Assembly (NCBI RefSeq): GCF_004664715.2 | Contig: NC_051075.1 | Location: 35,937,495 to 36,001,494 of the forward strand | Length of the DNA stretch: 64,000 bases | Source: Peromyscus leucopus | Taxonomy: Eukaryota; Chordata; Mammalia; Rodentia; Cricetidae | Direction of reading: 5' to 3' | Part shown: piece by piece, positions 1 to 11,395 of the stretch | Numbering within the stretch: the first letter of the stretch is position 1 | Layout of the letters: the number at the start of each line of letters is the position of its first letter | Made by a program: the position numbers and the translations under genes | The notes under the pieces: generated by a model | What the model saw: the letters and a program-made list of their open reading frames with translations, nothing else | The model's database searches: none | What the model was told of the DNA's origin: nothing

Positions 1-1066
1 ACAGTATAACAAGCTGTGATCCTAATAAACTTGCTGGCCTGGGTCATCAGCCCTCGAAGCCTACCTGACCCAGCTTTTGACTATCATTTTTCTAATTCCT
101 GTCTTCCTTGGAGTCCCAGTGTGAAACCCAGAAGGAAAAAAATGCTGGTCAGGTTCATAACATGTTATCATCCCTAAACAATAGGACTATGTTTTCCTTT
201 TTGACCGAAAGACATTCATGCAGAAGGAAATTATTTATTTGAAAACTTTTAGAGGAGAAAGAGATGTGAAATTAATGTGTAACAGTGCCCACCCAACTTA
301 ATACTTACTTCAAAAAGCTCAAATTCTTTCAAATGTCCATTTTGCCTGCAAATAATTAGTTATTGATAGGGATTATTACAGCTTGGAATTTGGGGAGTAG
401 CAATTTATTTCCTAATATTTTATTTTTTTTACAAAACAGTATGAATTACTGTCAACAACTGCAGTACTTCTACACATATCTCAAAAACAAATATAATAAT
501 GAGGTATAGTGCTGAAATGTATTTACCTCTCAATTTGGAAAGTTGCTATGAACTATATTTTTGTAAGAGGAAAGTAAAAATTAATTTATGTACTGGCATA
601 TTTTGTTCCCATAAGACTTTCCAAAATTAAGAAAATAAAATAGAAAAATCTGACATTTGCCAATTTTGATTTATATTTCTAAACATATGAGTTATGTTGT
701 ATATCAAATTATAAGAGATGGATATACTTTTACTATGAAGGAAAGTTTTGAGCTACTATCCGGATGTTTAGTTGAATATACAGGGTGATAAATGAGAATA
801 ATCCAAGCCATTTATAAATTAATAGTATTTTATATATTTTGCTATGGATTAACTCTAAGATTAGAATAACAGTTTCATAAATTGAAAGTATGTTTGGGAA
901 GTAAGAGCATTTATTATTAATGGCATCCAGATGCTATAAGGAAAAGACAAGGCAAATAAATTCAGGCTAACATAGCCTAGATCCTATTTCAGGAGTATCC
1001 TATTCTACTCATGCTGGATAGTTTAGAAGGATAGTACACTTTAGTTTTAGAGATGCTCTGTTTCAG
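1..1066. other. AT-rich single-copy DNA
   Basis: No repeat family, coding frame or RNA gene is recognised. The stretch is AT-rich with short A and T runs and no clear codon structure on either strand. Confidence 0.6.
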
Positions 1067-1285
1067 CCTGGAGCACTGAATCAGCAGCCAAGAGCACTTA
1101 ATGATCTTGCAGAGGACCTGGATTCATTTTCCAGCACGTACACAGTGGCTCACAACTCCAGTTACTGGGAATCTGAACCCCTGCCCTGGTCTTTGCATGC
1201 TCTAGACACACATGTGGTGCACATACATACATACATGTAGGCAAAACACATACACATAAAATACAGCAAAAATAATATGACACAG
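1067..1285 (+). mobile_element. B2 SINE, diverged
   Basis: Reads as a B2 element: a degenerate tRNA-like head (cctggagcactgaatcag), then 'cagaggacctggattc', 'acacatgtggtgcacatac' and the 'aggcaaaacacatacacat' tail before AAATAC. It is well diverged from consensus. B2 elements are RNA polymerase III retroposons with no protein product. Confidence 0.8.
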
Positions 1286-2407
1286 AAAAAGTATTCATTC
1301 TTCACAGTGACATGGTTAGCTCAATTACACTTCATCAGTTATGTGGCCAGTACTGAGGGTTCACTAGACACTTCATATTTACATGTATGTAAATATACAT
1401 GTCTATATTTTTATATATGATAATCATTTGTACATTGACTGATAAATACAAAAAGCCAGTCACAGATACTTTTATCTGATTCCACACAAATTCTCTCTGC
1501 CATCTCTCCCACCTCTGACAGACATTTATAAATGAATGCATAACTTAGTGTGTTTCACCATTGGATAATTGTAAATAAAGAGATAACTGCAACTGAAATT
1601 CAGTTGAAATATTCTGAAATCTGAACAGCTGTAAAAGATGAAGAGTTCTTTGTATCCATAATGGTGGAAATAAGTCAACAAGGCATGAATTAATGAATAA
1701 TTGTCTATCATTAGTCACTGAAGCAAATCAAAAGAAACAATGACAAATGATGAGGATGCCTAGACCAGAATTAAACAGAAGCCTTTTTTATTTGAAATTA
1801 TTTTCCCAAACAATTTATTCTGATGATGGTTTTCTCTCCCCCATCTCCATCTCCTTCCACACCCTCCCCACCTCTGCATCCATCCAACTACATGTCTTCT
1901 TTCTCTTTCTTTAGTAACAAACAGGCAAATAAAAAAAACAGCCCTGGATATAATAAACAAACAGAAGGTTGGAAAAGCAGGAGAAGCACAGAGACATACT
2001 CATTTGCGCACACAGAAAAAAACATAAAAACACCAAAATTGGAAACCATAATATATAAGCAAAAGACCAGTAAGGTTAAAAAAATACCCAGACAAGTTTT
2101 ATAAGACCAAAAATAATCACAAAGAATCACTGAATTCTTTTTGAGTTGACCATCTACCTGTGGTGGTATTGTATTCCCCAAAATATTGTGTACCTTAATA
2201 AACTTATCTGGGGTCAGAGAACAGAAAAGCCACTAGTTAGGCAGTGATGGCACACGCCTTTAATCCTAGCATTCCAGAGGTAGAAATCCATCTGGGATCT
2301 CTGTGAGTTTAAGGCCACATTGGAAACAGCCAGGCATGGTGACTCATGCCTTTAATCCCAGAAAGTGAGCCTTTAATCCTAGGGAGTGATGGTAGAAAGC
2401 AGAAAGG

Positions 2408-2415
2408 TATATAAG
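2408..2415 (+). promoter_or_regulatory. TATA box of family A LTR
   Basis: TATATAAG within 'aggtatataaggcgtgagg'. The same context occurs in the other family A copy (22653-22660, minus strand), which supports it as the ancestral LTR promoter. Activity today is unknown. Confidence 0.65.
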
Positions 2416-2437
2416 GCGTGAGGACCAGAAACTAGAA

Positions 2438-2501
2438 GCATTTAGCTGGTTAAGCATTTGGCTGGTTAAGCATTTGGCTGGTTAAGCATTTGGCTGGTTA
2501 A
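2438..2501 (+). repeat. Four tandem 16-bp units in LTR R/U5
   Basis: The unit is gcatttggctggttaa, four times head to tail; the first copy has one change (ttta for tttg). It lies about 25 bp after the TATA box. The 22422 copy has a single related unit, so the array is a copy- or subfamily-specific expansion. Confidence 0.9.
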
Positions 2502-2723
2502 GCTTCAGGCTTTTGAGCAGCAGTTCAGCTGAGAGCCATTGGGATGAGGACACAGAAGGTTCAAGTCTGAGGAAACAAGACCAGTTGAGAAGTTGACCAG
2601 GTGAGGTTAGCTGTGGCTTGTTCTCTGATCTTCCAGTTCACCCCAATACCTGGCTCCGGGTTTGATTTTATCAACAAGAACTTTAAAGATTCCTGCTACA
2701 TCTACCACTGGGCATGAGGCCTT

Positions 2724-2940
2724 TTTTATTTTATTAAGAAATTTTTTATTCATTTTACATACCAACCACAGATCCCCCTCTCTTCCCTCCTCCTGCCCCT
2801 CCAGCCTTCTCCCCCAAACCCACCCCCATTCCCTTTTCCAACAAGGTATGACTTCCCATGGGGAGTCAGCACAGACTGGTACATTGCGTAGAAGCAAGTC
2901 TAAGCTCCTCCCCCTGCATCAAGGCTGTGCAAGGTATGAA
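2724..2940 (-). mobile_element. Young 5'-truncated L1, 217 bp
   Basis: An antisense L1 3' end (T-rich start, then a C-rich 3' UTR block) with a perfect 11-bp target duplication CATGAGGCCTT at 2713-2723 and 2941-2951. It was inserted into the older Lx-type L1, just after the solo LTR at 2159-2700. Confidence 0.9.
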
Positions 2941-3635
2941 CATGAGGCCTTCTTTTAAGTGTGGTTTGTATATGAGACTCCATTGAAGAAAACAAATTCT
3001 TACTTTGCGAATGGTTATCATTTGGAAATAATTTCTTGGTTAAGATGGAGGGATCCTGTCCGTCCCATCTCTCAGAACTTGAACCTCATCTGGTTTGACA
3101 CTTTGCAGGTCCTGTGTATGTTGCCACTGTCTCTATGAATTCATATGTGCATCAGCCATGCTGTGTCCAAAAGGCATTGTTTTACTGGTGTCTCCCATCC
3201 CCACTGGATCTTATAATCTTTTGGCCTCTTCTTCTACAAAATTCTTGTGCCTCACAGGAGAGGTTTGATGGAAACATCCCACTTAAAACTGAGTGCTCCG
3301 AAGTCTCTCACTGTCTGCACATTGTTCTGTTTATGGGTTTCTGCATTTGTTTTACCAACTGCAGGTGAAAACTCCTCTGATGATGGTTAGTTGAGACCTT
3401 GATCTATGTGTATAGCCAAGTGCCATTTGCAGGCATTTGGTTACTATCCTCCTTTAGCAGAACAACATTATTTGGAACTCTCCTAGGTCCATAATCTATC
3501 TAGTCCCAAGTTTTTGCTACTCAAGCAACGTCAGGCATGGGTTTCATCTCATGGAATGGACCTTAAATCCAAGCAGAGAGTGCTTGGTTGCTTCCACAAT
3601 TTTTGTGCCACTATTGCATCAGGAAAGTTACCACT

Positions 3636-4180
3636 GTAGATCAACAACTAAACTAAACAACAACTAAATAGAATCTTTTGATAGCCTTTTATGAATAAGG
3701 GTTAGTTCCCTGGAGAAAGTAGTTACAGTTAATCTAGAACCTTGCATTGAGCATATGTATTATAAAAATAACTTGAATAAAATAGATACTTATAAAGGAA
3801 ATTTTAATTTATCTCAATAAATCATGATTATTTGTTAAATCTTATATCTAGAAAACTACTTTTGTGTGTGTGCTGAAATGACCAAACCCAATTCGTAGTC
3901 AAATAAACCAGACACCTATGAAGTTGGCTATTCCAGCTAGGGTCAGTCCTTTCAGAATGACTCCAACACTATAACCCAAGTTTTGGGGGCTCTGTAACCA
4001 CTGAAGCCAGCAGTTAATGATCCACAGAAGGTAAGAAGGTAGTTTGGCTCAATGGGACTCGTTAGCTAGTGCTGGTTCAGACTTCAGCCTCAAGTGCTTT
4101 ATTTTAGGTATTTTTTAAGCATAGCACAAATTTGAATAGTTTTCTAATTGATAATTGACTCAATACTGTGTGCACACATG
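3636..4180. other. Single-copy DNA
   Basis: No family recognised. AT-rich to about 3870, then more mixed. No coding potential seen. Confidence 0.5.
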
Positions 4181-4201
4181 GCACACACAGAGAAAGAGAG
4201 A

Positions 4202-4234
<33 letters not shown>

Positions 4235-4243
4235 AAAGAGAGA

Positions 4244-4304
<61 letters not shown>
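4181..4304 (+). repeat. GA microsatellite
   Basis: (GA)n with interspersed AAAGAGAG units, about 120 bp. The open frames across it on both strands are low-complexity RE/ER or SL products and are not genes. Confidence 0.95.
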
Positions 4305-4307
<3 letters not shown>

Positions 4308-5265
4308 GGACATGCATAGACTCTTTTTAAAGTATAAGTGACAACTTCTATGAAGATAGGTTAATATGGATTAACTGAGAAAACAAGTTCAAGATAAGGG
4401 TCTGGGGGAGGATAATGCTATAGATTGACTGACGTAAACAAAATCAACTCAAGAGTCTAGGGGACCTGGTGTGGTCTGACCACACAGATAGCTCAAATGT
4501 TACCAGGCTATTAACATCTGCTGTCAGACTTGTGGGCAGAAAACAGGCTGTGCATCTCTCTCTTTGAAGAGACAATCCTGTGTGTTTAACATTCCCAGTG
4601 TCACTCATGCTTATTTGAGAGCACAAAGACCCCCATGTCTCTTGTTCCAAGTCGTTGTCATCTCTGACCTGAAACACCATCTCCTTATGGCCTCCTGGAA
4701 ATAGGCATGGGATCTCTTATCTTTCCACACTACAGCTGAAGTTTAAGAAGGCCATCTGCTGTTGAACAGGGCAAATCCCCCATGTTAATATACCTTTTCA
4801 ATGAGTGAGTCAGACAACTTCAGAGGAAAAAGAAATAACGTCTTTTCATAATCAAGTATGGAGGCTAGAATCATCCTGCTTCACAACTTTGCTCTAACCC
4901 AGTTCCTAAAGTTTGGGTACATTTAAATGTGCTTTGTGCTTCTGTTCCTGTGAATTTAGCATAGCTTCATTCAGTAATAATGATTGTAACTCAGTATTAT
5001 TAACTGACTTCGTTTTACTTACTTCACTGGTCACTCCTCTGAGATACCCATTTGTGATTTCTATGCCTCTTTCCCACTTCAGGACAGCTATTACCATAGC
5101 TTAGATTCTTTATTAATTCAAATGACACCAGAGTTTAACTTACCCAGTCCTGTGACTTTACAAAGTCCATGTGCCCTGACAAACAGAAAATGTGTCTCTG
5201 GCTTCGACTATTTCCCTGAGTTGTAATTTTATGAATGTATCCAGACTCAGTATATCCCTTACAAT
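4305..5265. other. Single-copy DNA with a small palindrome
   Basis: No repeat or coding region recognised. It contains a perfect hairpin at 4469-4485, listed separately. Confidence 0.5.
4469..4485. repeat. 17-bp perfect palindrome with paired RUNX-like cores
   Basis: GTGTGGTC, a central T, then GACCACAC. Each arm holds the TGTGGT/ACCACA core bound by RUNX factors. The regulatory meaning is an inference only. Confidence 0.45.
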
Positions 5266-5269
5266 ATCT

Positions 5270-5850
5270 AATGGATAACTGATACTAACATAACCAAATC
5301 ACAGCTCTTCAGTCACTCCCTTGGCCAGTGAATTCCCATTTCAGAACCTGGAAGAAACATTATTCTGTTGTTCTCTGAAACCTTATAGTCACAATTCATT
5401 CCTGCCTTTTCTTGGTCTAAGCATCACCTCATCTGTCAGTAATTTCTATCATCTTGACAATTAAAATACATGGAAATTTTGTCCATCACTAGTCATTCCC
5501 ATCTACTGCTACCACCTAACTCCAATCACCAGCTTCCGTTTTCTAGATAAGCAATGGTCTCCGTACTAAGAACCCTTATTCTGCAGATATCTGTTTTCCA
5601 CACTACACCTATACTGATATGTTTATGATAAAAAATTTGACCATTTTACTCTCTAGCACAAAGTCATCCCATCTGTATGTGGAATAAAATCCATTTTCTC
5701 ATTTCTACATCTTAAAGGCCTCTTTGTGTCTCCATAGTTCATTAAACATGTATCTATTCACTTGTAAGCCACCTGACACCCTCACTGAAAAGTAAAATGC
5801 TTGAAGTCAAGGAGTTGGTTGGTTTATGTTGGCACTGTTTCCCCATACCA
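5270..5850 (+). mobile_element. Possible ancient L2 fragment
   Basis: The pyrimidine-rich text and the closing 'aaatgcttgaagtcaagga' segment resemble the 3' end of L2 (…'ctccttgagggcaggga'…). Divergence is high, so this is tentative; it could be single-copy DNA. Confidence 0.35.
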
Positions 5851-8059
5851 GTATAAAAAAAATCAGTCTTTATTTCAGATAAGCAACTATGTGAGCTAGC
5901 ATGAATTCTCATTTCTATGACAAAATTATGCTTTATTATTGACATGGAATTGATTAAAATGAATGACAATATTAATGCAAAAATTATCAAGGTAAATTTT
6001 AAAATAAATTGTTAGATAAAAAAGAGATCCTATACTTGTATTTCATTTAAATAAATTAGATAAAATGAGGAGGATCTCTTTGTCAAATCTTAAGCAAAAA
6101 CCTATTTTGTTAATCTATGACTATTCCACTAAACTATTTTGTGTCGCATAAATTATCACCTCTTCTGTAGATTATTTTCAAGTTTGTTTGTTTTTTTTGT
6201 TTTTGGAAATATAGATACAGACCATTTGTTCCCCATGCACAACTGCTAAAATTACATCTTAATCAAATTTTTTGTCTCTCCAGTCTCATTTTTATGACAA
6301 TCCCCTATTGATGATTGGAAAAGCATATGCCTAGAAGTCTCTTAAACTAGAAGTTTCATGACGGAAATTTGATTTGAGAATTCCATCTCTCCTAGAACTT
6401 ATCATTTTATAACAAGGGAAATCATTAAAAATTAACGAGGATTTTTTTAGCATAAATAACTCATGGCTATTTAATTTTTTCCAAAATTCCATTTAAACAC
6501 AGCAGTTGTTGATAATAAATATAAAAGTTAATTATTAATCTTTCAATGAAGTTTTGGGAATATTAAATAATATTTTAATTACTTCTTTTAAATGTTTCCT
6601 AATCACTTAACGTTTCATTATTTTTTTCTTCAAATTTGCATGTGCTCATTTTCTAAGACCCTAATAGTTGTAATTGGTCACATACATTTTCCAGAACTAT
6701 TTACATCATCTCCAACTTGCCTGACTATTCCCTAAAACAGTCCTCTTTTCTTTACAGAACAGTTGTAAAAATTACATCATTTTCATCAGAATTAAATATT
6801 TTCTAAGGTTGGTGTCTTACAAATTAAGTTGCATTGTCTTTTCCTATGAATTCCCAGAACACACTATATGACTGGAGACCAAAAATGTGACAAGTATTTT
6901 CCTCAAGCTAGAGCCACCGCTGTCATAGCACAGAGCCAATCTCAATGAGATTTAAAAGTTTATGCCCAAGGGAAGTGCATGCTATTAACTGGCGATGTAT
7001 ACAATTAAACTTAAAGCATGGTCACAGTGTTTTAACCAGGAAAGCTGAGAGTCATTTCTGTCCTAGGGGGTAATAAATGAAGGCAAAAGCAATTGAACAT
7101 GCTTTCTGATGTGCTAAGTGATATATGGGCCCTCTTGAGTCACCAAATTAGAAAGGCCACATGCTTAGTTAATCAACACTGCACAGTCATATTGGGGAAG
7201 AGGCAATAAATTTAACAGATGCTACACTGGCAGGGGTTGGGGTAAAATGGACTTAATCCACCACCTCAGTGATTAGAATGCTGTCTTCAAATACCTACTA
7301 TCACATGACTGACTATAAAAGGGAATGAATTTTTGATTCTCGGTTCTTCACTGGATAAATTTAGAAATACTGTCGTGACAATAGTTTCAGCCAGCCTCTG
7401 ACTGATACTCATTGACTAGCATGTTGATAGTTAGGGTAGATAATCAGATCCAGGGAGACCAGTTAATGCACCTCTTCTCAGAATTCTCAGCATTGAATAG
7501 GAAACCATTAAGACCACACTCTGGTGATAAATTGCTGCTCCGATTGGCTTTTGTCCTTCAAGGATAAACCTCCAGCTCTCTAACTGGACACATTGTTTTT
7601 CTTTAAACACACTCTAAGAGTAAAAGAACAAAAGAAATTCTTAGCAGAATTTAGACATCTTCCATCTTGAGCATGCATTCCACAATTTCTCATTTGTATG
7701 TGTGTAAAAAGTGTCAAGTTATATTTCTGGAATCAAAATCCAGAAGCCTGTGTTTTTATGAAGGGATCTCTGTGTCCTGATAGTCTATGAATTTGTTAAG
7801 TTTTAAGGAATGGCAGTTGAACTGAGCAGTGCCTGTGAATTTTTCCTAACAGAGAGGAGCAGATCTTTTAAAAAGTATTCAAAGCCCACTAAATTTCAGC
7901 TCCGTTTTCGATGCCCATCATCTCTACCCACTGCCTTCAGGCCTACAGTTGTGTTTGTTGCTGTTTGGCTGGCTAATTTAAGTCAATTACTCTTTCAGTC
8001 CATTAGATGATACTTTAAACATCACATCTAGTGGTCTCACCTCGTCTCTCCTTTAGTGC
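5851..8059. other. Single-copy AT-rich DNA
   Basis: About 2.2 kb with no recognised repeat, RNA gene or coding region. The short open frames in it have no recognisable motifs. Confidence 0.55.
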
Positions 8060-8405
8060 ACGCGTATGTGTGTAAATGCATGTTTACATGTGTGTATTTG
8101 TGTGTACATGTGCACATGTGTGCATGTGAACACACAGAATTAACACTGTGAGTCTTTCTTGACTACCCTCAACCTGATTCACTGATTCAGAATATCTCAG
8201 ATGAACTCCAAGCTTGCTTCTGTGGGTCAGTCTAACTAGCCAGTTCGCTCTGGAATCCCCTGCCTCCATTTTTCCAGCATTGAAAAAAAAAAACAGGTAC
8301 TGCCACACCCACCTGGCATATAGATGAGTTCTGGAAACAGGAACTGTGGTCTTCACCCTTCACAGCAAGCACTTTATCCACTCTGCCATTTCGTCAGCTT
8401 TCACC
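8060..8405 (-). mobile_element. RSINE1/B4 SINE
   Basis: Antisense RSINE1: a (TG)-rich tail at 8065-8135, a B1-like middle, and the tRNA-like head at the right end ('acagcaagcactttatcca', 'ctgccatttcgtcagc'), which is the complement of the usual 'gatggctcagtgggtaaagc'. A-rich interruption at 8282-8293. Confidence 0.75.
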
Positions 8406-8454
8406 AGCTCTGTTTCCTCTCACTATCTGCTATGCTTGAAGTGGGGGTGTTCCT

Positions 8455-8600
8455 GGAAAAATTTATATGGTGAAGCATAACCAGCAGTGTGATTGCATTA
8501 AGGCGTAAGACCTCTAGGAAATGATTAAGTCCTGAGGCTGGAGTATTATGGATGGAGTTAGAGCCCTAGAGAAGAGTCTTGAGAGAGTGTGTTCACTCCA
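8455..8600 (+). mobile_element. Possible MLT1-type MaLR fragment
   Basis: The phrases 'gtgattgcattaaggcgtaa' and 'aaatgattaagtcctgagg' followed by 'ggagttagagccctagag' resemble the middle of MLT1/MST LTRs. Old and short, so tentative. Confidence 0.4.
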
Positions 8601-9872
8601 TTTACCCTGCACCATCTGAAGATAGTGTTTGTTACCCCACAGACTTCAACAAGCCAGTACCTCAGAAGCAGAATCCAGGTGCCTACCAGGCTGATGTTGA
8701 CTTTCCAGATACCAGTACTCTGAGAAACAGATTTCTATTGTTTAGCATTTATCCAATCTATGATATTTCACTACAGGAGTAAAACTAGGCAAAACATTAC
8801 CTCACATGAGTAAGTCAAACTTCCCACATCCTTTTTCCTCAACTGTAAAACAAAAATGAAAGTAATACTTATTGGATTTTTTACATTGTTATTACCTTTA
8901 AAATAATGAATGTTACACTTAAATAAAAATCTATAAGCTTTAAAATATTGTTCTTTTTGCCTGCTCTCTCCTAAGAAAATCCCACTCCTTTGAGACAGCC
9001 TCTACTGACACACATTTCTCTAAATATATCTGTGCTTCAGAAAGTGAAAAGTGAGCCAGAACACAATCATTACTAAGTCACAGCTGATGGGAAATAATGC
9101 AATATGAAAACCTTCATAGGCACATCCAAGGATGGATAAAGTGGGGTCATCACAAACTCAGGTAGGCCCATGCAAAATTTATGGAAAGTACCAGACCTTC
9201 CCAGTCACTGCCACATCCCTAAAAGAAATCTATAAATCTAAAACCCTCGTGACTCCAAAAGTCACCAAATGACCCTTATCTGTCAGTATGCTTACACTGG
9301 GAGACAACTCTTCATATGAAGTTTATAGGGATAAATTCTGTTCAAACCACAACAGATAGAAATTATGAAAGGCCATCATCTATGAAGTTATTAATCTGAA
9401 ACTTAAGACCATGCTTAGAGCTGGTTAACTGCACTTGGCCTAATGTAAACCTTTTGGGTCTTGATCTGTAGATGGCCATCCAAAGAGTGAAAAGAAAACC
9501 CAGAACTCAAACTAATGCCCACTCAGAACCTAAGTTCTCCATTAAAGATTGTTATCTGAGAAACAAATCATAGAGTCTCCTGTCTGGTCATCCCTGAGCC
9601 TAAAGGGGCTTCTTTCTTGAGACTTTTCTTCTTCTGGGAGTGAACTGAAAGTATATGACCTGAGGATTGTGTGGGGTCAAGGGGTTGTTCAAAGGTAGAC
9701 GTGAGAGAATGGAATTTAAAGCATGGGCTGAAATTATCCACATATATGTTGAAGAAATCTTCTGATGCAGGTATAAAAAAAAAGTGGTTTGAAAGTGGCA
9801 ATTTTCCTTTAGTTACTTGACCTGTTCCCTGCAAATTTATTTCTTCTAAATTTATGGGATTTAAAGTAGAAG
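8601..9872. other. Mostly single-copy DNA
   Basis: No gene. 8800-8935 has a weak MIR-like 'cctcaactgtaaaacaaaaa' stretch, and 8960-9355 ends 'ttcaaaccacaaca', which could be a very old LTR. Neither is secure. Confidence 0.4.
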
Positions 9873-10031
9873 TGTATTAGATACTGTTTTATTGCTGTGA
9901 AGTGATACCATAGCCAAGGTAACTCAATAAAAGAAAGCCTTTAATTGGAGGCTTGCTTACAGTTTCAGAGGGTTATTTCATTATCATCATGACCAGGAGC
10001 AAACAACCATAGCACCAGAACAGTAGCTAAA

Positions 10032-10902
10032 TGTAGTTGGCATTTTCTTTGGGTCACCAACCAGCTCCCAAATAAAGACACAGACTTATTATTAATTATG
10101 AATGTTTGGCCTTGTGCTGTGTGATGTTCTGTATGCTATGAGTGTGTTGCTCTGATTGGTTGATAAATAAAACACTGATTGCCCAGTAGCCAGGCAGGTA
10201 GTATAGATGGTATAAACAGACAAGAATTCTGGGAAGTGGAAGGCTGAGTCAGCAGATGCCAGCCCACTGTCCAGGGAACAGGATTTAATGGCACAAAGGT
10301 AAAGCCACGGAACATGTGGCAACATACAGATTAACAGAAATGGGCTGAGTTGAAGTGTAAGAGCTAGTCAGTGGTAGGCCTGAGCTAATGGTTGAGCAGT
10401 TTTAATTAATATAAGCTTCTGAGTGATTATTTTATAAGTGGCTGCAGGGTCTGTGGGGATGGGCAGGACCAGAGAAAACTTTCAGCCACAGCCTTAGCTT
10501 AGGCTTATCCAATTAGCTCTTTTCACTTAATGTAACCTGTTTCTATTCATCTATGTCTTGCTTCAAGGCGTTTTACCTTTCTTTCATTCTGTATGTCCTA
10601 ATTTCCTGCTTTCTCTGTGTCTGGCTGACTGGCCCCTGGCATCTCCCTGTCATTCTGAACCCTTTTTTTTCTTCCTTGAGCCTAAATTACTCCTTCTACC
10701 TACGCTCCCTGCCTGGAAGTTCCATCTATACCTCCTTCCTTGATGCTTGCCATTCAGCTTTTTATTAGAGCAATCAGGTGCCTTAGGCAGGCAAGGTGAA
10801 ACAGCAGCACATCTTTATATAACTAAACAAATGCAACACATCTTAAGATAGTTTAAAAAAATGCAACACATTTTTGCATAGCCAAACAAATATTTTACAA
10901 CA
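10032..10902 (-). mobile_element. Solo LTR (family D), itself interrupted
   Basis: Starts TGTAGTTGG and ends ACAACA on the + strand. It includes 'agctcccaaataaagacac' on the left and the pyrimidine-rich 10500-10760 block. Flanks GCTAAA/GCTGAG are a degraded 6-bp duplication. Its body is split at 10114 by the family C LTR (10115-10490): 'tttggcctt' joins 'agcttaggctt' once that is removed. Confidence 0.7.
10115..10490 (+). mobile_element. Solo LTR, class II ERV, family C
   Basis: TGCTGTGTGATG … CAGCCACA, with target duplication GCCTTG/GCCTTA (10109-10114, 10491-10496). Contains inverted CCAAT motifs ('ctgattggttgataaataaa') and the 'agccaggcaggtagtatag' segment shared with 35412-35760 and 39910-40297. 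It is the youngest layer of a three-deep nest. Confidence 0.85.
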
Positions 10903-11130
10903 GCTGAGAGTATTAAATCCTGACCCACATGCAACAGGAAGAGAGACACTGGGCCTGGCATGGTCTGTTAAAACCTCAAAGCCCACTCCCAGCAACACCT
11001 CCTCTTCCAACAAGGGCACACCTACTCCAACAAGGCTACATCTCCTAATCCTTCTAAACAGTTCATCAACTAAGGACTAAGCATGCAAATATATGAGCCT
11101 ATGGAGAGAATTCTCATTCAAACCACCAAA

Positions 11131-11395
11131 AGAAATGTGTAGGAAAATTTCCAGGCCTGAGAGTTTTAGTTTCTGAAAACCTCAGCAACACTTCCTATTA
11201 TAATTTCTTTCATGTTAGCCGCCTCAACAGTTTAAACAATGAATGTTATGTTTTAATTTGTATGTGTTTATATATTTAATAAGCTTTTGGCTATTACATT
11301 AGTTTCAAATGTTATATTTATTATTATTGTAATTCAAGAGTTAAAGTAGGTATCATTAATACAGTTTAATTCTATACAACTTTGTCACTTTTAAG
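11131..11395. other. Single-copy AT-rich DNA
   Basis: Nothing recognised. Confidence 0.5.

Larger units (their letters stand above)
2159..2700 (+). mobile_element. Solo LTR, class II ERV, family A
   Basis: Starts TGTGGTGGTATTG, ends CTGCTACA, and is flanked by a perfect 6-bp duplication TCTACC (2153-2158 and 2701-2706), as expected for a class II ERV solo LTR. U3 contains B1-SINE-like pieces at 2240-2323, 2329-2361 and about 2369-2385 (the recurring core is 'cctttaatccc'). A TATA box lies at 2408-2415, and a 16-bp unit is repeated four times at 2438-2501. The polyadenylation region near the 3' end is degenerate. A second copy of the family is at 22422-22897 on the other strand. The Repbase name was not checked. 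Confidence 0.9.
1795..3635 (-). mobile_element. Old L1 (Lx-type) 3' region, split by two later insertions
   Basis: Antisense rodent L1 3' UTR text: the C-rich block at 1830-1890, the purine-rich stretch at 1920-2100, then at 3055-3635 phrases such as 'ctcatctggtttgacac' and 'ttgtgccactattgcatc'. The element is interrupted by a solo LTR (2159-2700) and a young L1 (2724-2940). Removing both joins 'gaccatctacc' to 'actgggcatgaggcc', as expected for one older L1. No open reading frame survives. Confidence 0.75.
9873..11130 (-). mobile_element. MaLR LTR split by a nested LTR pair
   Basis: Left part 9873-10031 (TGTATTAG…'ttattgctgtgaagtgata') and right part 10903-11130 ('cctactccaacaaggctac', …'ttcaaaccaccaaa') form one antisense MaLR LTR. 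Outer 5-bp flanks are AGAAG/AGAAA (9868-9872, 11131-11135). The gap is filled by the family D LTR at 10032-10902, which itself contains a family C LTR. Confidence 0.75.

Noticed and set aside
1067..1285. tRNA gene candidates in SINE heads
   Set aside because: B2, ID and RSINE1 heads derive from tRNAs but cannot fold into a complete cloverleaf and are retroposed copies.
2438..2501. CRISPR-like direct repeats
   Set aside because: Units are directly abutting with no spacers, lie inside an LTR, and the genome is mammalian.
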